Source of the DNA: Legionella cherrii | GTDB taxonomy: Bacteria > Pseudomonadota > Gammaproteobacteria > Legionellales > Legionellaceae | Length of the DNA: 64,000 nucleotides | Assembly: GCF_900635815.1 (NCBI RefSeq) | Contig: NZ_LR134173.1 | Coordinates: forward strand, 2,512,001 to 2,576,000 | Reading direction: 5' to 3' | In this document: one piece after another, positions 35,380-45,099 of the stretch | Position numbering within the stretch: position 1 is the stretch's first letter | Layout: every line of letters begins with the position of its first letter | The notes under the pieces: model-generated | Databases searched by the model: none | Seen by the model: the letters and a program-made list of their open reading frames with translations, nothing else | Told to the model about the DNA's origin: nothing | Program-made: the position numbers and the translations under genes

Positions 35380-38300
35380 CTATTTTACTTCAATGAAATG
35401 ATTATCCGCAGGAGCGACAGATTCATCTTTAACAGAATCTTGCTTTTCGGTTCTAATTTTAAACATATGGTCTCTCATTTTCTCTTGCAATAATTTTCGC
35501 GCACCATGTCCTTGACCCGCATTTAATGTAGCCAACCCGCGGGATGTTAAGTCGGATTTAAGGTCTAGTTTTCCACCTGTTATTTTGGATAGTACGAATG
35601 AAAATCCATCCAAGATGGTGCCCAGTAATATTTTCATTCTTCCACATAAGCATTTTAAATCCGGATAGTTAATTGAGAGTTTATCATGAAGGTTTGTATA
35701 TTGAGCGCATGTTTCTGGAGTTTGAGCTTCGGGACTAATTGCCATTGAAGTAGTCCTAAGAGTAGTTTCTAATAATAAACGTTTACCACTCCCATGCTTT
35801 TGTTTACTTACTTCATCTATAACGTTCATTCCTTTTGATAGAGCATCTAATTTTTTTGCTGTGGTTTGGGTTTGCGCTTGTAGTTCGTGCAGTTTTGTTT
35901 GCAGTTCACGTAGTTCTGGTTCTTCTTGTCGCTCTTGTAGTCTTGCTTGAAGTGTGCGTGTTTTGTCTTGAAGCTCTTCTAGTGTTGGTGTTGTTTCAAG
36001 CGCTTCTTCTGTTGGTTCTATTTGTGGTTCTTTCAGTAATTTTTGAAGCTCTGATTCTAGTTCCTGTTGTTTTGTTTGTAGTTCTTGCAAAAGCTTGTGC
36101 TTGTGATTAACTAATTCTTTCATACACTCGCTTGTGCGTTTATTTAATAAAGCCCCAACACGTTCATGAGGGCAGTTATAATCTCTCCATTCTATCAACC
36201 AAGCTTGATCTTTGTTGTGCATTAATTGATCATAATGTTTATTCACATAAGCATCAACGACGTTCCAGATGATGTCGATATGATGATTCATACCACGACC
36301 TTTAACCATTGTAGGTGCAGCATGTAAGGCTTGTTCAAACTCTTCCCGATTCATTGGGATTTTTTCAATTCCGGCATTGGCTTCCTCTTCAGTTGTTTCT
36401 TCAAATGATTTCATTAAATTGAAATAAGCAGAAGCAACCCCACCGCGGTCAATTGCATCTTTACAGGTAAAGTTAATACTTTTAGGTTTTAAGGATTCGA
36501 TAATGTGATTTGTCAGTTCAAATTTTATAAAATGAAACCAGACAGCTTGTCGTTGAGCATCAGATAAAACAGTTTCATTAGAATAGCCTAATGCTTGGAA
36601 GCTTTTGTCTAGTAAATCATTGATGATTTTGGCTTCCGCTTCAGGTGTATATTTTCCATATTCATTACGAAATATTTTCTCACGAACCCGCTGACTAATG
36701 TGGAAATCTTTTACTTTTGTTAAAGGAGGGGTGTGCCCCCCATTAGCTGTGATCCATGTTTTAACTTGTTGATCATTAAGTAATATAGGGTTCTCAAGTG
36801 TCTTTTCTGTAACCTGTTTATGTTTTTGCTCAAATACAGATTTATGTTTTTGCTCAAATACAGAAAAATCCTGAATGTTTACTTTTTCCTGTTGACCATC
36901 TGATTTGATATAGAGTAGTTCTTTATCGCTCCCGTTATCGATATAGATGTAGCTCCCTTTAAATTGTGTTAGATCAGCAGGTAATTGTTCCATCAAATGC
37001 AGGTCACGACCCTCTCGTGCAATTCGTAAAAACTCTTCTTTCACATCGCCAATATTATGTTTGGCGTCGGTACTTGCATAATGATGGTGGCTCATTAGTC
37101 CCTTGTCGGCAGGAAGTGTGATAACTGCGACATTTCTATGGCCTGATAGATTATTTACAGGATCAAACTCAAGCTTTTCTAGCTGCTCTGTTAATGCACT
37201 TTCCTTAGCTCGCTCATGTGCTATGCTTTCCATAACTCCCGGAACAATATCACGACCCAGTACATTAAAATAAATATGGGTTATTTTATCTTCATCAATA
37301 GCAGGCTCTTCTTTTTCTACTAGCGCTTTGTCTACTTCAGCTTGGACTAGTGCGGGTTCATCTAATTTAACTTGGTCTTCCTGTGTTAATTTTTTCTCAG
37401 CGCGTTCTTTTTTGAGCTGTTCTATCCTGGCTGCTTCTCTGTTCTCTTCGATAGCTAGGAATCGCTCGAATAAAGGACTAACCCGCGCCTCACCTTGGTG
37501 ACGTTGCCCCTGTGTTCCAAAACGGTATTCAGTAAAACCAAAATTAGAGCGGTACCGTCTTATTGTAGATAAACTGGTACCATGTTGTGGTTTATAAACA
37601 TCAGCGTAAAGTGCTGAGACTTTGCTTGTTGTTGATTCTTGCTCTGCTGGTGATTGACTTTCACGGTTAATTGATTCCCCTGTATCGCTCACATGATCAG
37701 CGATGGATTTTTGGATTCTATCTGAGTTAGGGCTATGCTCTAGCGTAATGTGTCTGATATCATTATAAGTATCCTTCAAAATCTCATTATCATTAGCATA
37801 AAGAGAATAGATAAAGTCTTCTAAAGCTTCGATTTCTTTACCAAGAAGTTGGGCTTTTTGATTGAGTTTCTCATCAAATGTTTTTTTACAGATGTTTTTT
37901 GTTATTAATTTAGTAACTTGATCACTATTAAGATGTAGTGAGAGTCTTTTTGGTTTATTAATCTCTTCTAAATCAAGATCAAAACTCTTGAAATCTTTAA
38001 TATTTACTGTCTTACAAGTACCATCTGCTTCAATATGATATAATTTCCTTTTTTTATTATTGGTTTCAGAGTCATAGCAATATATGTAGCTTCCCTTATA
38101 ATTTGCAAGATCCTCAGGCAATTCAGCTAGCAAATGGAGGTCAGCATCCTTATCCCGGATGTTATCTGTTATCAAGCTGGTAACTTGATCCTCTCTAAGA
38201 TGAAATGGGGTACTTCGCTGTGGATTCATCTTGCCTAGAGTTTCGTTAAATTTATGTTCGTCAACATTCAATTCATTTGGAGTACCATCTGGACTGATAT

Positions 38301-38778
38301 AACAAAGGCTACTTCTTTCGGAGGTATTGACATAAATATAGCTTCCCCTATATTCGGTAAGATCCTGAGGTAGCTCCTTCAGCAAGTGGAGATCACTATG
38401 TAAATCTCTTACCTGCTGACGAAGAAGAATTCGCAGAGCTTCTTGTAGCCTATCATTTTCTTTTTTTGGAAGATTTAGATAGTTGTTAATTTGCTCGCGG
38501 GTACTACTTAAGGCTGTTCGAGGGGCATCATAAATTGTTTTAATATGCTCATCTAGATAATCAAAAAATTTAGTGTACAAATCGGCGTAGGGAAATTTTG
38601 AATCATAGGCGTCTTTATTTTTACCACGAAGCGATTTTAAATGTTCAGCCATTTTGGTGGGAAGCCTATCCAATATCGAATCAGGAAACTTAACATTTCT
38701 TAAGTAATTAAAACAATTTCTATTATGCAGCTGATCACTGGTTATTGACTTCTTTGTTTTTTCTTGAGAGCCAGACAT
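35380..38778 (-). CDS. 1132-residue candidate effector with three repeats and a CX5R motif
   Basis: The protein has no signal peptide. Three copies of a 75-85-residue unit (about residues 129-206, 213-296 and 590-680) share DLHLL.ELP.DL..YKGSYIY, a DG-containing hairpin and a closing helix with QV..LIT. Cys772 to Arg778 (CKDAIDRGG) is a CX5R motif like those of Legionella phosphoinositide phosphatases such as SidP and SidF. A Lys/Glu/Gln-rich coiled coil follows at about 895-990. An 8-residue tandem duplication (SVFEQKHK) occurs near 36819-36865. No PmrA-type box was found upstream. Effector and phosphatase roles are inferred from motif and style. Confidence 0.72.
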   Translation of the reverse strand: MSGSQEKTKKSITSDQLHNRNCFNYLRNVKFPDSILDRLPTKMAEHLKSLRGKNKDAYDSKFPYADLYTKFFDYLDEHIKTIYDAPRTALSSTREQINNYLNLPKKENDRLQEALRILLRQQVRDLHSDLHLLKELPQDLTEYRGSYIYVNTSERSSLCYISPDGTPNELNVDEHKFNETLGKMNPQRSTPFHLREDQVTSLITDNIRDKDADLHLLAELPEDLANYKGSYIYCYDSETNNKKRKLYHIEADGTCKTVNIKDFKSFDLDLEEINKPKRLSLHLNSDQVTKLITKNICKKTFDEKLNQKAQLLGKEIEALEDFIYSLYANDNEILKDTYNDIRHITLEHSPNSDRIQKSIADHVSDTGESINRESQSPAEQESTTSKVSALYADVYKPQHGTSLSTIRRYRSNFGFTEYRFGTQGQRHQGEARVSPLFERFLAIEENREAARIEQLKKERAEKKLTQEDQVKLDEPALVQAEVDKALVEKEEPAIDEDKITHIYFNVLGRDIVPGVMESIAHERAKESALTEQLEKLEFDPVNNLSGHRNVAVITLPADKGLMSHHHYASTDAKHNIGDVKEEFLRIAREGRDLHLMEQLPADLTQFKGSYIYIDNGSDKELLYIKSDGQQEKVNIQDFSVFEQKHKSVFEQKHKQVTEKTLENPILLNDQQVKTWITANGGHTPPLTKVKDFHISQRVREKIFRNEYGKYTPEAEAKIINDLLDKSFQALGYSNETVLSDAQRQAVWFHFIKFELTNHIIESLKPKSINFTCKDAIDRGGVASAYFNLMKSFEETTEEEANAGIEKIPMNREEFEQALHAAPTMVKGRGMNHHIDIIWNVVDAYVNKHYDQLMHNKDQAWLIEWRDYNCPHERVGALLNKRTSECMKELVNHKHKLLQELQTKQQELESELQKLLKEPQIEPTEEALETTPTLEELQDKTRTLQARLQERQEEPELRELQTKLHELQAQTQTTAKKLDALSKGMNVIDEVSKQKHGSGKRLLLETTLRTTSMAISPEAQTPETCAQYTNLHDKLSINYPDLKCLCGRMKILLGTILDGFSFVLSKITGGKLDLKSDLTSRGLATLNAGQGHGARKLLQEKMRDHMFKIRTEKQDSVKDESVAPADNHFIEVK

Positions 38779-38880
38779 ATATTTATCTCGAATAACTATT
38801 TGAACACCCTATTTATATATAGTTTAGTTGATTTTCCTTAAAAAAATATGAACAAAGTGTTTTGTGATGAAATTCTGTTG

Positions 38881-39795
38881 TTATTTATGATAAGGATAAA
38901 AAAACGTTGCTTCATGTTTGTTATAAAACAGGTTCGTGATAAATGAGTTGGGTATTATTTGGAATAGTTTTATTGTAGATAACTCCACTTTGCCTTGTAG
39001 TTTAATCGTAAAAATCATCTGCTTCGCTTTTCCAGACTCTATCCATTTCATAATGAGTGCATAAGCACGATCAGGGTAACATGCAACATCCGATAAAACC
39101 CAATCATAGTTTTGCTCCATTTGGGCAGGGTCTATAGCAAAAGCACTTTGTTGTACGTAGTTTATGTTAGGCAGCTTGGCTATTTTAGGATCTAATAAAG
39201 CCTTATCAACAGCAGTGACTGAGGCACCTAATGATTGCATGACGTAAGTCCATCCTCCGGGAGAAGCGCCTAAATCCAGAACTTTATCTCCTGATTTTGG
39301 ATGTTTTTCAAGAAGAGTGAGTGCTTCCCAGAGTTTTAAATAAGCACGGTTTGGAGGATTGATTTTATCTTCAATAAAATAGCATGTTCCTTGAGGCCAT
39401 TTTTTTTGGCGTGTGGCGCTATAAATCAAAGTGTTTTTATCCAGTAAACTGAAAGCACCAATGGGGGGAATCTCAGACTCCAGGGGGAAATGACGCATGA
39501 GCTCTGGAATGGAACGTAATTGTTCTTCAATTAATCGAGAGCGTCTTATATGAGAAATGGGATGTAAGTACCAGAATTTTCCCGCTTGGCGAAGAATTTT
39601 TACCGCTTCAGAAATGGATTGAAATGTAACTACCTGGGGATCTAACCAAATATCTTGTGCAAAACAGACATCCAATTTTTTATTGGGGGAACTGAGCAAA
39701 TCTTCTGCAATTTTTGTAACATCACCTAGCTCTTCTGAAAGCAGTGAAAGAAACTCGGGTTTGGTGACATAAATTGCAGCAATTTTGTTTTCCAT
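38881..39795 (-). CDS. FtsJ-fold SAM methyltransferase, RlmM-like
   Basis: The 304-residue protein has the FtsJ/RrmJ motif VLDLGASPGGWTYVM (about residues 170-184) and DWVLSDVACYPDR as motif IV, with Lys in TIKLQGK. The layout resembles RlmM, which methylates the 2'-hydroxyl of C2498 in 23S rRNA. It is shorter than E. coli RlmM (366 residues), with a shorter N-terminal region. The rRNA target is inference. Confidence 0.83.
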   Translation of the reverse strand: MENKIAAIYVTKPEFLSLLSEELGDVTKIAEDLLSSPNKKLDVCFAQDIWLDPQVVTFQSISEAVKILRQAGKFWYLHPISHIRRSRLIEEQLRSIPELMRHFPLESEIPPIGAFSLLDKNTLIYSATRQKKWPQGTCYFIEDKINPPNRAYLKLWEALTLLEKHPKSGDKVLDLGASPGGWTYVMQSLGASVTAVDKALLDPKIAKLPNINYVQQSAFAIDPAQMEQNYDWVLSDVACYPDRAYALIMKWIESGKAKQMIFTIKLQGKVELSTIKLFQIIPNSFITNLFYNKHEATFFYPYHK

Positions 39796-39959
39796 GAGTT
39801 GAACCTAAAACTGGATTAAAAAAGCGGTATCTTACCATCAAGGCTTTATGGGAAACGAGTACTATTTAGTAAAATAGAATAATCCATCAGGTACTGAGAC
39901 TTTGAATTTATTTGTACTATACTCGATGCAATGAGGTTTTCATTAAAAGGGAATTTAAC

Positions 39960-40700
39960 ATGAAAAAGAAAACGGTTCTAATTACAGGTGCTCTTGCTGG
40001 AATTGGTAGGGCAACTGCTTTTGCTTTTGCACAAGAAGGTGCAAATATCGTAATCTCTGGTCGTAAAAATGAAATAGGGGAGTCTTTAGCAAAAGAGCTA
40101 GGTGCGAGTGGAGTTGATGTGGTATTCATTCGAGCTGACGTTCGTTATGAAGAAGAAGTAAAATCCCTTATAGACACTGCAATAAAACGATTTGGGCATT
40201 TGGACGTTGCGGTGAATAATGCTGGCACAGAGGGACAACCGGTTTCGATTATTGATGAGACTTTGGAAAACTATCAGGCTACGTTTGACACAAACGTACT
40301 AGGTGTCTTTTTGTGCCTTAAATATGAGCTCAAAGTGATGATGGAACAAGGTTCTGGATGTATTATTAATCTTTCATCAATCGCCGGTCACACCGGAGTG
40401 CCAGGTGCTTCGATTTATTGTGCAACAAAGCATGCAGTTGAAGGGTTTACAAAAGTCGCCGCACTTGAGGCCGCTGCAGCTCATGTTCGCGTCAACGCAG
40501 TTGCTCCTGGCCCGATTAGTACCGATATGTTTGAGCGTTTTACAGGCACTGACGAAAATAGAGCAGCTTTTCTCGAGAGGGTGCCTCTAAAACGTGCAGG
40601 TCTTCCTGACGAAGTCGCTCAAACGATTGTCTTTTTGGCTTCAGATAAGGCATCTTATATTACAGGAAAAGTGCTCGGAATCGATGGTGGTATGGCCTGA
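39960..40700 (+). CDS. Short-chain dehydrogenase, FabG-like
   Basis: The 246-residue SDR has TGALAGIGRA, NNAGTEG, catalytic Ser in NLSSIAGH and YCATK. The ending GKVLGIDGGMA is classical. ATG 39960 has AAGGGA upstream; the longer frame from 39912 is not needed. Substrate not assignable. A strong bidirectional terminator follows. Confidence 0.93.
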   Translation: MKKKTVLITGALAGIGRATAFAFAQEGANIVISGRKNEIGESLAKELGASGVDVVFIRADVRYEEEVKSLIDTAIKRFGHLDVAVNNAGTEGQPVSIIDETLENYQATFDTNVLGVFLCLKYELKVMMEQGSGCIINLSSIAGHTGVPGASIYCATKHAVEGFTKVAALEAAAAHVRVNAVAPGPISTDMFERFTGTDENRAAFLERVPLKRAGLPDEVAQTIVFLASDKASYITGKVLGIDGGMA

Positions 40701-40731
40701 GATAGTACATGCAAGATAAAAATTTAAGATT

Positions 40732-40766
40732 TTTGATGGAAAAGACAGAATGTCTTTTCCATCAAA
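40732..40766. terminator. Bidirectional intrinsic terminator
   Basis: A perfect 16-bp stem (40732-40747 pairing with 40751-40766) with a GAA loop lies between the convergent SDR and HPF-like genes; both flanks are A/T-rich. Confidence 0.85.
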
Positions 40767-40771
40767 GTTAA

Positions 40772-41326
40772 TTATTGTACGTAAACAGTGCTCGCTGCGG
40801 GACCATCGTTGCTTTTGGCTTCAACAAACAGAACTTTTTTTCCGACTTCTAATTTATTGAAATCATAATCGATGACACTTTTACTGGTAAAACGGAGTCT
40901 TCTTCCATCAATGGTTTCAATAAAACCGTAATCCGCAACAGGTGCGATTTCGCGAATTAGTCCTACTGGTGGTAGCTCGTGGTATTTTACTTTTCCTCGC
41001 TGTTTGTCAACATATTTCTTAAGTTGTCGGGTCATGGCAAGAAAAGCATCTCTTATTGCAACATAGACGTCTTCATGCGCATGATTATCTGCAAGATCAC
41101 GATTGACTACCAGTTCCGCATTGGGAACCGAAAGATCGATACGTATATGATAAATTTTCCCTTTATTATGATGTCGATGCGTTTCAATTCCTACGTTACA
41201 ACTCATAATTCGATCACAATACGTTCCTAATTTTTCAGCATGCTTACGAACATTGCCCTCAATAGCTCGAGAGTGCCTTAGATTATTGAATACAATTTTT
41301 ATAGGAAAATGTACTGAATTGTTCAT
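40772..41326 (-). CDS. Ribosome hibernation (HPF/RaiA) domain fused to a cold-shock domain
   Basis: Residues 1-110 match the S30AE hibernation-factor fold (PIKIVFNNLRHSRAIEGNVRKHAEKL, IRIDLSVPNAELVV, DVYVAIRDAFLAMTRQL). Residues about 118-184 match a cold-shock OB fold (GLIREIAPVADYGFIETIDGRRLRF, LEVGKKVLFVE). The first part would bind the 30S decoding centre and silence ribosomes; the second could bind RNA. This replaces the dimerisation tail of long HPF. It sits near a CBS-domain gene 43 bp upstream. Confidence 0.9.
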   Translation of the reverse strand: MNNSVHFPIKIVFNNLRHSRAIEGNVRKHAEKLGTYCDRIMSCNVGIETHRHHNKGKIYHIRIDLSVPNAELVVNRDLADNHAHEDVYVAIRDAFLAMTRQLKKYVDKQRGKVKYHELPPVGLIREIAPVADYGFIETIDGRRLRFTSKSVIDYDFNKLEVGKKVLFVEAKSNDGPAASTVYVQ

Positions 41327-41369
41327 TGCTTGCTCCTTATATCACAGACATCAATATCGTTTTTTAAAG

Positions 41370-41819
41370 CTATGTTCTTTGTCTCGCTTCTTTTTTTTGT
41401 TGAAGCTTAACTACGTCAACTATATGGGTCATTGTTTCAGTCAGAACTTCAATAAGATCATCTAAGGTAATTATGCCTATAAGCGTTTTGTTTTCATTGA
41501 TAACAGGTAAGCGACGAATTTTTTTGGAATGCATTATTTCTAGCGCATCAAAAAGACTATCATTTTCAAAAACACAGCTAAAAGGATCGGTGAGAATATC
41601 TTGGACTAATAATGACTCTGGTTGAACGCCTGCTGCCATAACTTCAATGACTAAATCACGATCGGTAACAATGCCTACTGGTATTTTTCGGTTATTATGT
41701 TCTTCAACTAAAACTAAATCTCCGACATGGTAGGTACGCATGAGCTCTGCAGCGTTTTTTACCGATTCATTGCCATTGATAACCACTACATCCCGGTTAC
41801 AGTATTCGCCAACTCTCAT
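41370..41819 (-). CDS. Tandem CBS-domain protein
   Basis: The 149-residue protein is two CBS motifs (about residues 8-62 and 73-130), with VGIVTDRDLVIEV and LIGIITLDDLIEVL as the repeating ends. CBS pairs bind adenine nucleotides and act as energy sensors. AGGAGA precedes the start. The likely partner is the HPF-like protein in the same direction. Confidence 0.9.
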   Translation of the reverse strand: MRVGEYCNRDVVVINGNESVKNAAELMRTYHVGDLVLVEEHNNRKIPVGIVTDRDLVIEVMAAGVQPESLLVQDILTDPFSCVFENDSLFDALEIMHSKKIRRLPVINENKTLIGIITLDDLIEVLTETMTHIVDVVKLQQKKEARQRT

Positions 41820-42015
41820 AGAGGTCTCCTAAAATAATAGCCTTTTTAGTTTTTACCTCGTAAATAAAGTACTTTTTGGTAAAACGCACTTTATCTTTAC
41901 CCCATCGAACTACGAATTGACCGCAGGAAAACAAATGTTAAATATTTTATTAACTGTTTTTAGTATAGTATATAAAAGCTCTATTCGGTTGAGTTGAGCG
42001 AGTTAATCCTTTTAT

Positions 42016-43224
42016 TTATGCTGAAACGGAGCTGGTATACTGCTGATTTTTGAGAAACTCAAAATAGAACAAGCTTAGATTAATGAATAAAAACAATATC
42101 ATTAAGCTTAAAGATAAAAAAAGATGCATTTTTGATGTAATCAAAATAAATAAGATTAAAATCGAACGCATTATCTCAGTGATTAAAATTTTTTGTTTTC
42201 CATTGGAGACCGCCCCCAGAATATAAAGCGTAAATAATATAAAAACTCCAAGAAGCCATGAATTCAATGAATTCAATGTGAATATTAATGAAAGATAGGC
42301 ATATAAGACGATTGCAAGAGCGGTGTTAAATAACATGTAACATTTAGGTGATTTGCAATTTTTTTGCTGAACAATTCGTTTAGGGATGTTGTTATTCTCT
42401 TGTTGCAAGCGATTTATTATCCACTCCGGAGGCATAAAAAAAGCACGAATGATATCCAGCTTATTTTTCAGGTTTTTTCCATAATACAATACATCCTTAA
42501 TGACTTTAATATTTGCATAAAAAGGGTTCCATGAGTCTAAAGGTTCAGTAACTCCATACTCAGGAGGAATATTTTCTGGCTCGAAAGTTCCAAACAGTTT
42601 ATCCCAAATAATTAAACTTCCTGCGTAGTTTTTATCTATATATTGTGGGTTTTTACCATGATGTACTCTATGATGAGAAGGGGTATTGAAGAGTGTTTCA
42701 AACCATCCCATTTTGCAGATTGATTGAGTATGAATCCAAAACTGATAAATGGTATTACAAGAAGAAACGATTAAAAACATCCAAGTCGGAAAACCAATGA
42801 AGGCTAAAGGGAGATAAAAAATCCAGGATGTAAGGGTTTGCCAATAGCCTTGCCTTAGGGCAACTGATAAATTAAAACGCTCACTTTGATGATGAACAGA
42901 GTGTCCTATCCAAAAGAAATTGCACCGGTGACTTGTCCGATGGTACCAGTAGTAACAAAAATCCACGCTGAGCCAAAGTATAATCCAAGAACCAATAAAG
43001 TGCGGGTTAATAGAAAAAAAAGCACTATGTTCATAGATATAATAATAACCGAAAATTATGAGTCCTCTTGCTGGCACCGTAGCAATTTGCTCAAAGATAC
43101 CCGCACTGAAATTATTGATGGAGTCGTTGAATTGATAAGTTTCTGATTTAAATAACAATTCGATACCGATTAAAATAAGAAATATTGGCGCAGCAAATAC
43201 TATTAAATTAATATCCATATCCAT
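42016..43224 (-). CDS. Sterol desaturase / fatty-acid hydroxylase family membrane protein
   Basis: The 402-residue protein is an integral-membrane di-iron enzyme. The histidine clusters HRTSHR, HSVHHQ and HHRVHH are spaced as in the family. Several spans follow the C-terminal His box, an extended tail of about 130 residues. It should hydroxylate or desaturate a lipid. It lies 9 bp after the HAD gene, so one operon. Confidence 0.92.
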   Translation of the reverse strand: MDMDINLIVFAAPIFLILIGIELLFKSETYQFNDSINNFSAGIFEQIATVPARGLIIFGYYYIYEHSAFFSINPHFIGSWIILWLSVDFCYYWYHRTSHRCNFFWIGHSVHHQSERFNLSVALRQGYWQTLTSWIFYLPLAFIGFPTWMFLIVSSCNTIYQFWIHTQSICKMGWFETLFNTPSHHRVHHGKNPQYIDKNYAGSLIIWDKLFGTFEPENIPPEYGVTEPLDSWNPFYANIKVIKDVLYYGKNLKNKLDIIRAFFMPPEWIINRLQQENNNIPKRIVQQKNCKSPKCYMLFNTALAIVLYAYLSLIFTLNSLNSWLLGVFILFTLYILGAVSNGKQKILITEIMRSILILFILITSKMHLFLSLSLMILFLFINLSLFYFEFLKNQQYTSSVSA

Positions 43225-43233
43225 CCCTTAGAA

Positions 43234-44004
43234 TTATACGCCTACTTCCTCACTCACAGATGATTTTAAAAATTGCTGATATTCCGTGTCGTATCCTATG
43301 CATGCAGGTAAATGCGCAACTGAACGGATGTGGTATTTAACTGGAGCCTCTAGAGACATGTTATCTAATGATTGATTATTAATAAAGCAATAATCAATCC
43401 CAAAATTTCGTGCTCCGTACCCATCGTTAACCATGGAGTCACCGACCATTAATATGGAGCGTTTGTTAATTGAGAGTTTGTGCTTGTTCGTAATTTCTTG
43501 CAGGGCAATATTAAATATTTCTACATTGGGTTTTGCAACACCCACTTCATCAGAGACAATATAACAGTCAAACCAATTATTGAGTTGAAGGCGTTGCTGC
43601 TTTTTTCCCTGCTGTTCAACGTAACCATTGGTAATTATGCCTAAAATATGACCTTTTTGATGTAAAAACTCAATGGCAGTTTTAACATTGGGTATCCACT
43701 GAGCATGTACGCTAAGATTTAAATCATATTCTGCCGCTATTTCTTCCGCAGAAGCAGAACTAGGAAGTTTTTGATTTAATTGTATAAACCGTAACAATCT
43801 TACTTCGCGTGGGGTAAGCGCATTGCTTTTAGCGCCAACTTGATTCCATAGATGGGTATTAATTTCTTTATAAAGGTGCTCAAAAATGGGATATTCAACT
43901 GATGAGTAATATAGTTCATATATATTTTTTAAGCCCGCTCGTTGGGAGTATGCAAAATCGATAAGTGTGTCGTCTAAGTCAAATAAAATAACTTGATAGG
44001 GCAT
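43234..44004 (-). CDS. HAD-family phosphatase, YjjG-like
   Basis: The 256-residue HAD hydrolase has the nucleophile motif DLDDTL (Asp9), a helical cap, ITNGYVEQQ (motif II), KPNVEIF (motif III Lys) and MVGDSMVNDGYGA (motif IV). Such YjjG proteins dephosphorylate nucleotides; the physiological substrate here is not proven. Confidence 0.9.
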   Translation of the reverse strand: MPYQVILFDLDDTLIDFAYSQRAGLKNIYELYYSSVEYPIFEHLYKEINTHLWNQVGAKSNALTPREVRLLRFIQLNQKLPSSASAEEIAAEYDLNLSVHAQWIPNVKTAIEFLHQKGHILGIITNGYVEQQGKKQQRLQLNNWFDCYIVSDEVGVAKPNVEIFNIALQEITNKHKLSINKRSILMVGDSMVNDGYGARNFGIDYCFINNQSLDNMSLEAPVKYHIRSVAHLPACIGYDTEYQQFLKSSVSEEVGV

Positions 44005-44114
44005 TTATGAATCCTGTTATTCATCTTCTTTCAAAGGGCACTCTGTATTAGGGAACAGCCGTATTGGGTACCATTTATTCAATGTTCAGACATATCTTGG
44101 AACTGATTGCCATC

Positions 44115-44975
44115 TTACATCCAAAGATGCAGATACCAGTTCACGATACTATGCCCCCAGAATAAAGAAATTAATCCACTGATACATAAAAAAGGACCAA
44201 AAGGAATCGTGGTATCTTTGGATTTATTTTGTAAATGCAAATACAATAAACCAATAATTGTACCACTAATTGAAGAAAGAAGAAGAATTAACGGCAAAAA
44301 TACCCAACCAAACCAAGCTCCAAAGGCAGCAAACAATTTAAAATCGCCATTGCCCATGCCAATCTTACCAGTACATAAATAAAATATTTTTATAAATAAC
44401 CATAGTCCTATATAAGCTCCTGCTGCACTGAGCACTGCTTGAGGCAGGGGGGCAAATAGATTTTCTGTATTGGCAATAAGTCCTATCCATAACAAGCTTA
44501 AAGTCAGGCTGTCTGGTAAAATTTGATGATCTAAATCAATGAAAATTAGACAGATTAAGATCCAAATCGCAATCAATACAAAAATGAGTTGCAACGTAAA
44601 ACCAAAATGCCAGCTCGCGTATATGGAAAGAATCATTGTGCCTAGTTCGATTAAAGGATAGCGAATAGAAATAGGACTTTTACATTGATAACAGCGCCCG
44701 CGCAAAAATAAATAACTTAAAATAGGTATATTTTGCCAGGCCTTAACCATGGTTTTACATGAAGGGCAAAATGATCTTGGAAAAAATAAATTAATCGGTC
44801 TTTGTTCCTCTTCCTTGATACCCGCTAGCTCATTATATTGTTGCTTCCATTCACTTTCCAACATAATGGGTAGGCGATAAATAATAACATTAAGTAAACT
44901 ACCCACAGCAAGAGAAAACAAGACAACTACGACATACATAAACCAAGAATGATTGATGATTAAGTCATATATCAT
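44115..44975 (-). CDS. pilD: Prepilin peptidase and methyltransferase
   Basis: The 286-residue inner-membrane aspartyl protease has the N-terminal span, the cytoplasmic domain with two CxxC pairs (CPSC, CYQC) and the GxGD motif in GMGNGDFKLFAAFGAW. It cleaves and N-methylates type IV prepilins and type II secretion pseudopilins. It is the last gene of pilB-pilC-pilD, separated from pilC by a palindromic repeat. Confidence 0.96.
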   Translation of the reverse strand: MIYDLIINHSWFMYVVVVLFSLAVGSLLNVIIYRLPIMLESEWKQQYNELAGIKEEEQRPINLFFPRSFCPSCKTMVKAWQNIPILSYLFLRGRCYQCKSPISIRYPLIELGTMILSIYASWHFGFTLQLIFVLIAIWILICLIFIDLDHQILPDSLTLSLLWIGLIANTENLFAPLPQAVLSAAGAYIGLWLFIKIFYLCTGKIGMGNGDFKLFAAFGAWFGWVFLPLILLLSSISGTIIGLLYLHLQNKSKDTTIPFGPFLCISGLISLFWGHSIVNWYLHLWM

Positions 44976-44996
44976 TAAATAATTCCATTTAAAATG

Positions 44997-45074
44997 TAGC
45001 CAGGGTGCAGCGCAGCGGAACCCGGAAAACTCATATTAAAGAACCCGGTTTCTGCTGCGCTGCACCCAGGCTAC
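44997..45074. repeat. Near-perfect inverted repeat between pilC and pilD
   Basis: Two arms of about 30 nt (GTAGCC-AGGGTGCAGCGCAGC... and its complement ending at 45074) flank a short centre. It looks like a miniature inverted-repeat element and would form a strong RNA hairpin within the pilCD message. Confidence 0.8.
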
Positions 45075-45099
45075 AAAACTATTGGGACTAAAGAGGGTC

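Noticed and set aside
35835..36110. Hydrophobic 91-codon frame on the plus strand
   Set aside because: It is the antisense shadow of a Gln/Glu/Leu-rich coiled coil in the large effector candidate.
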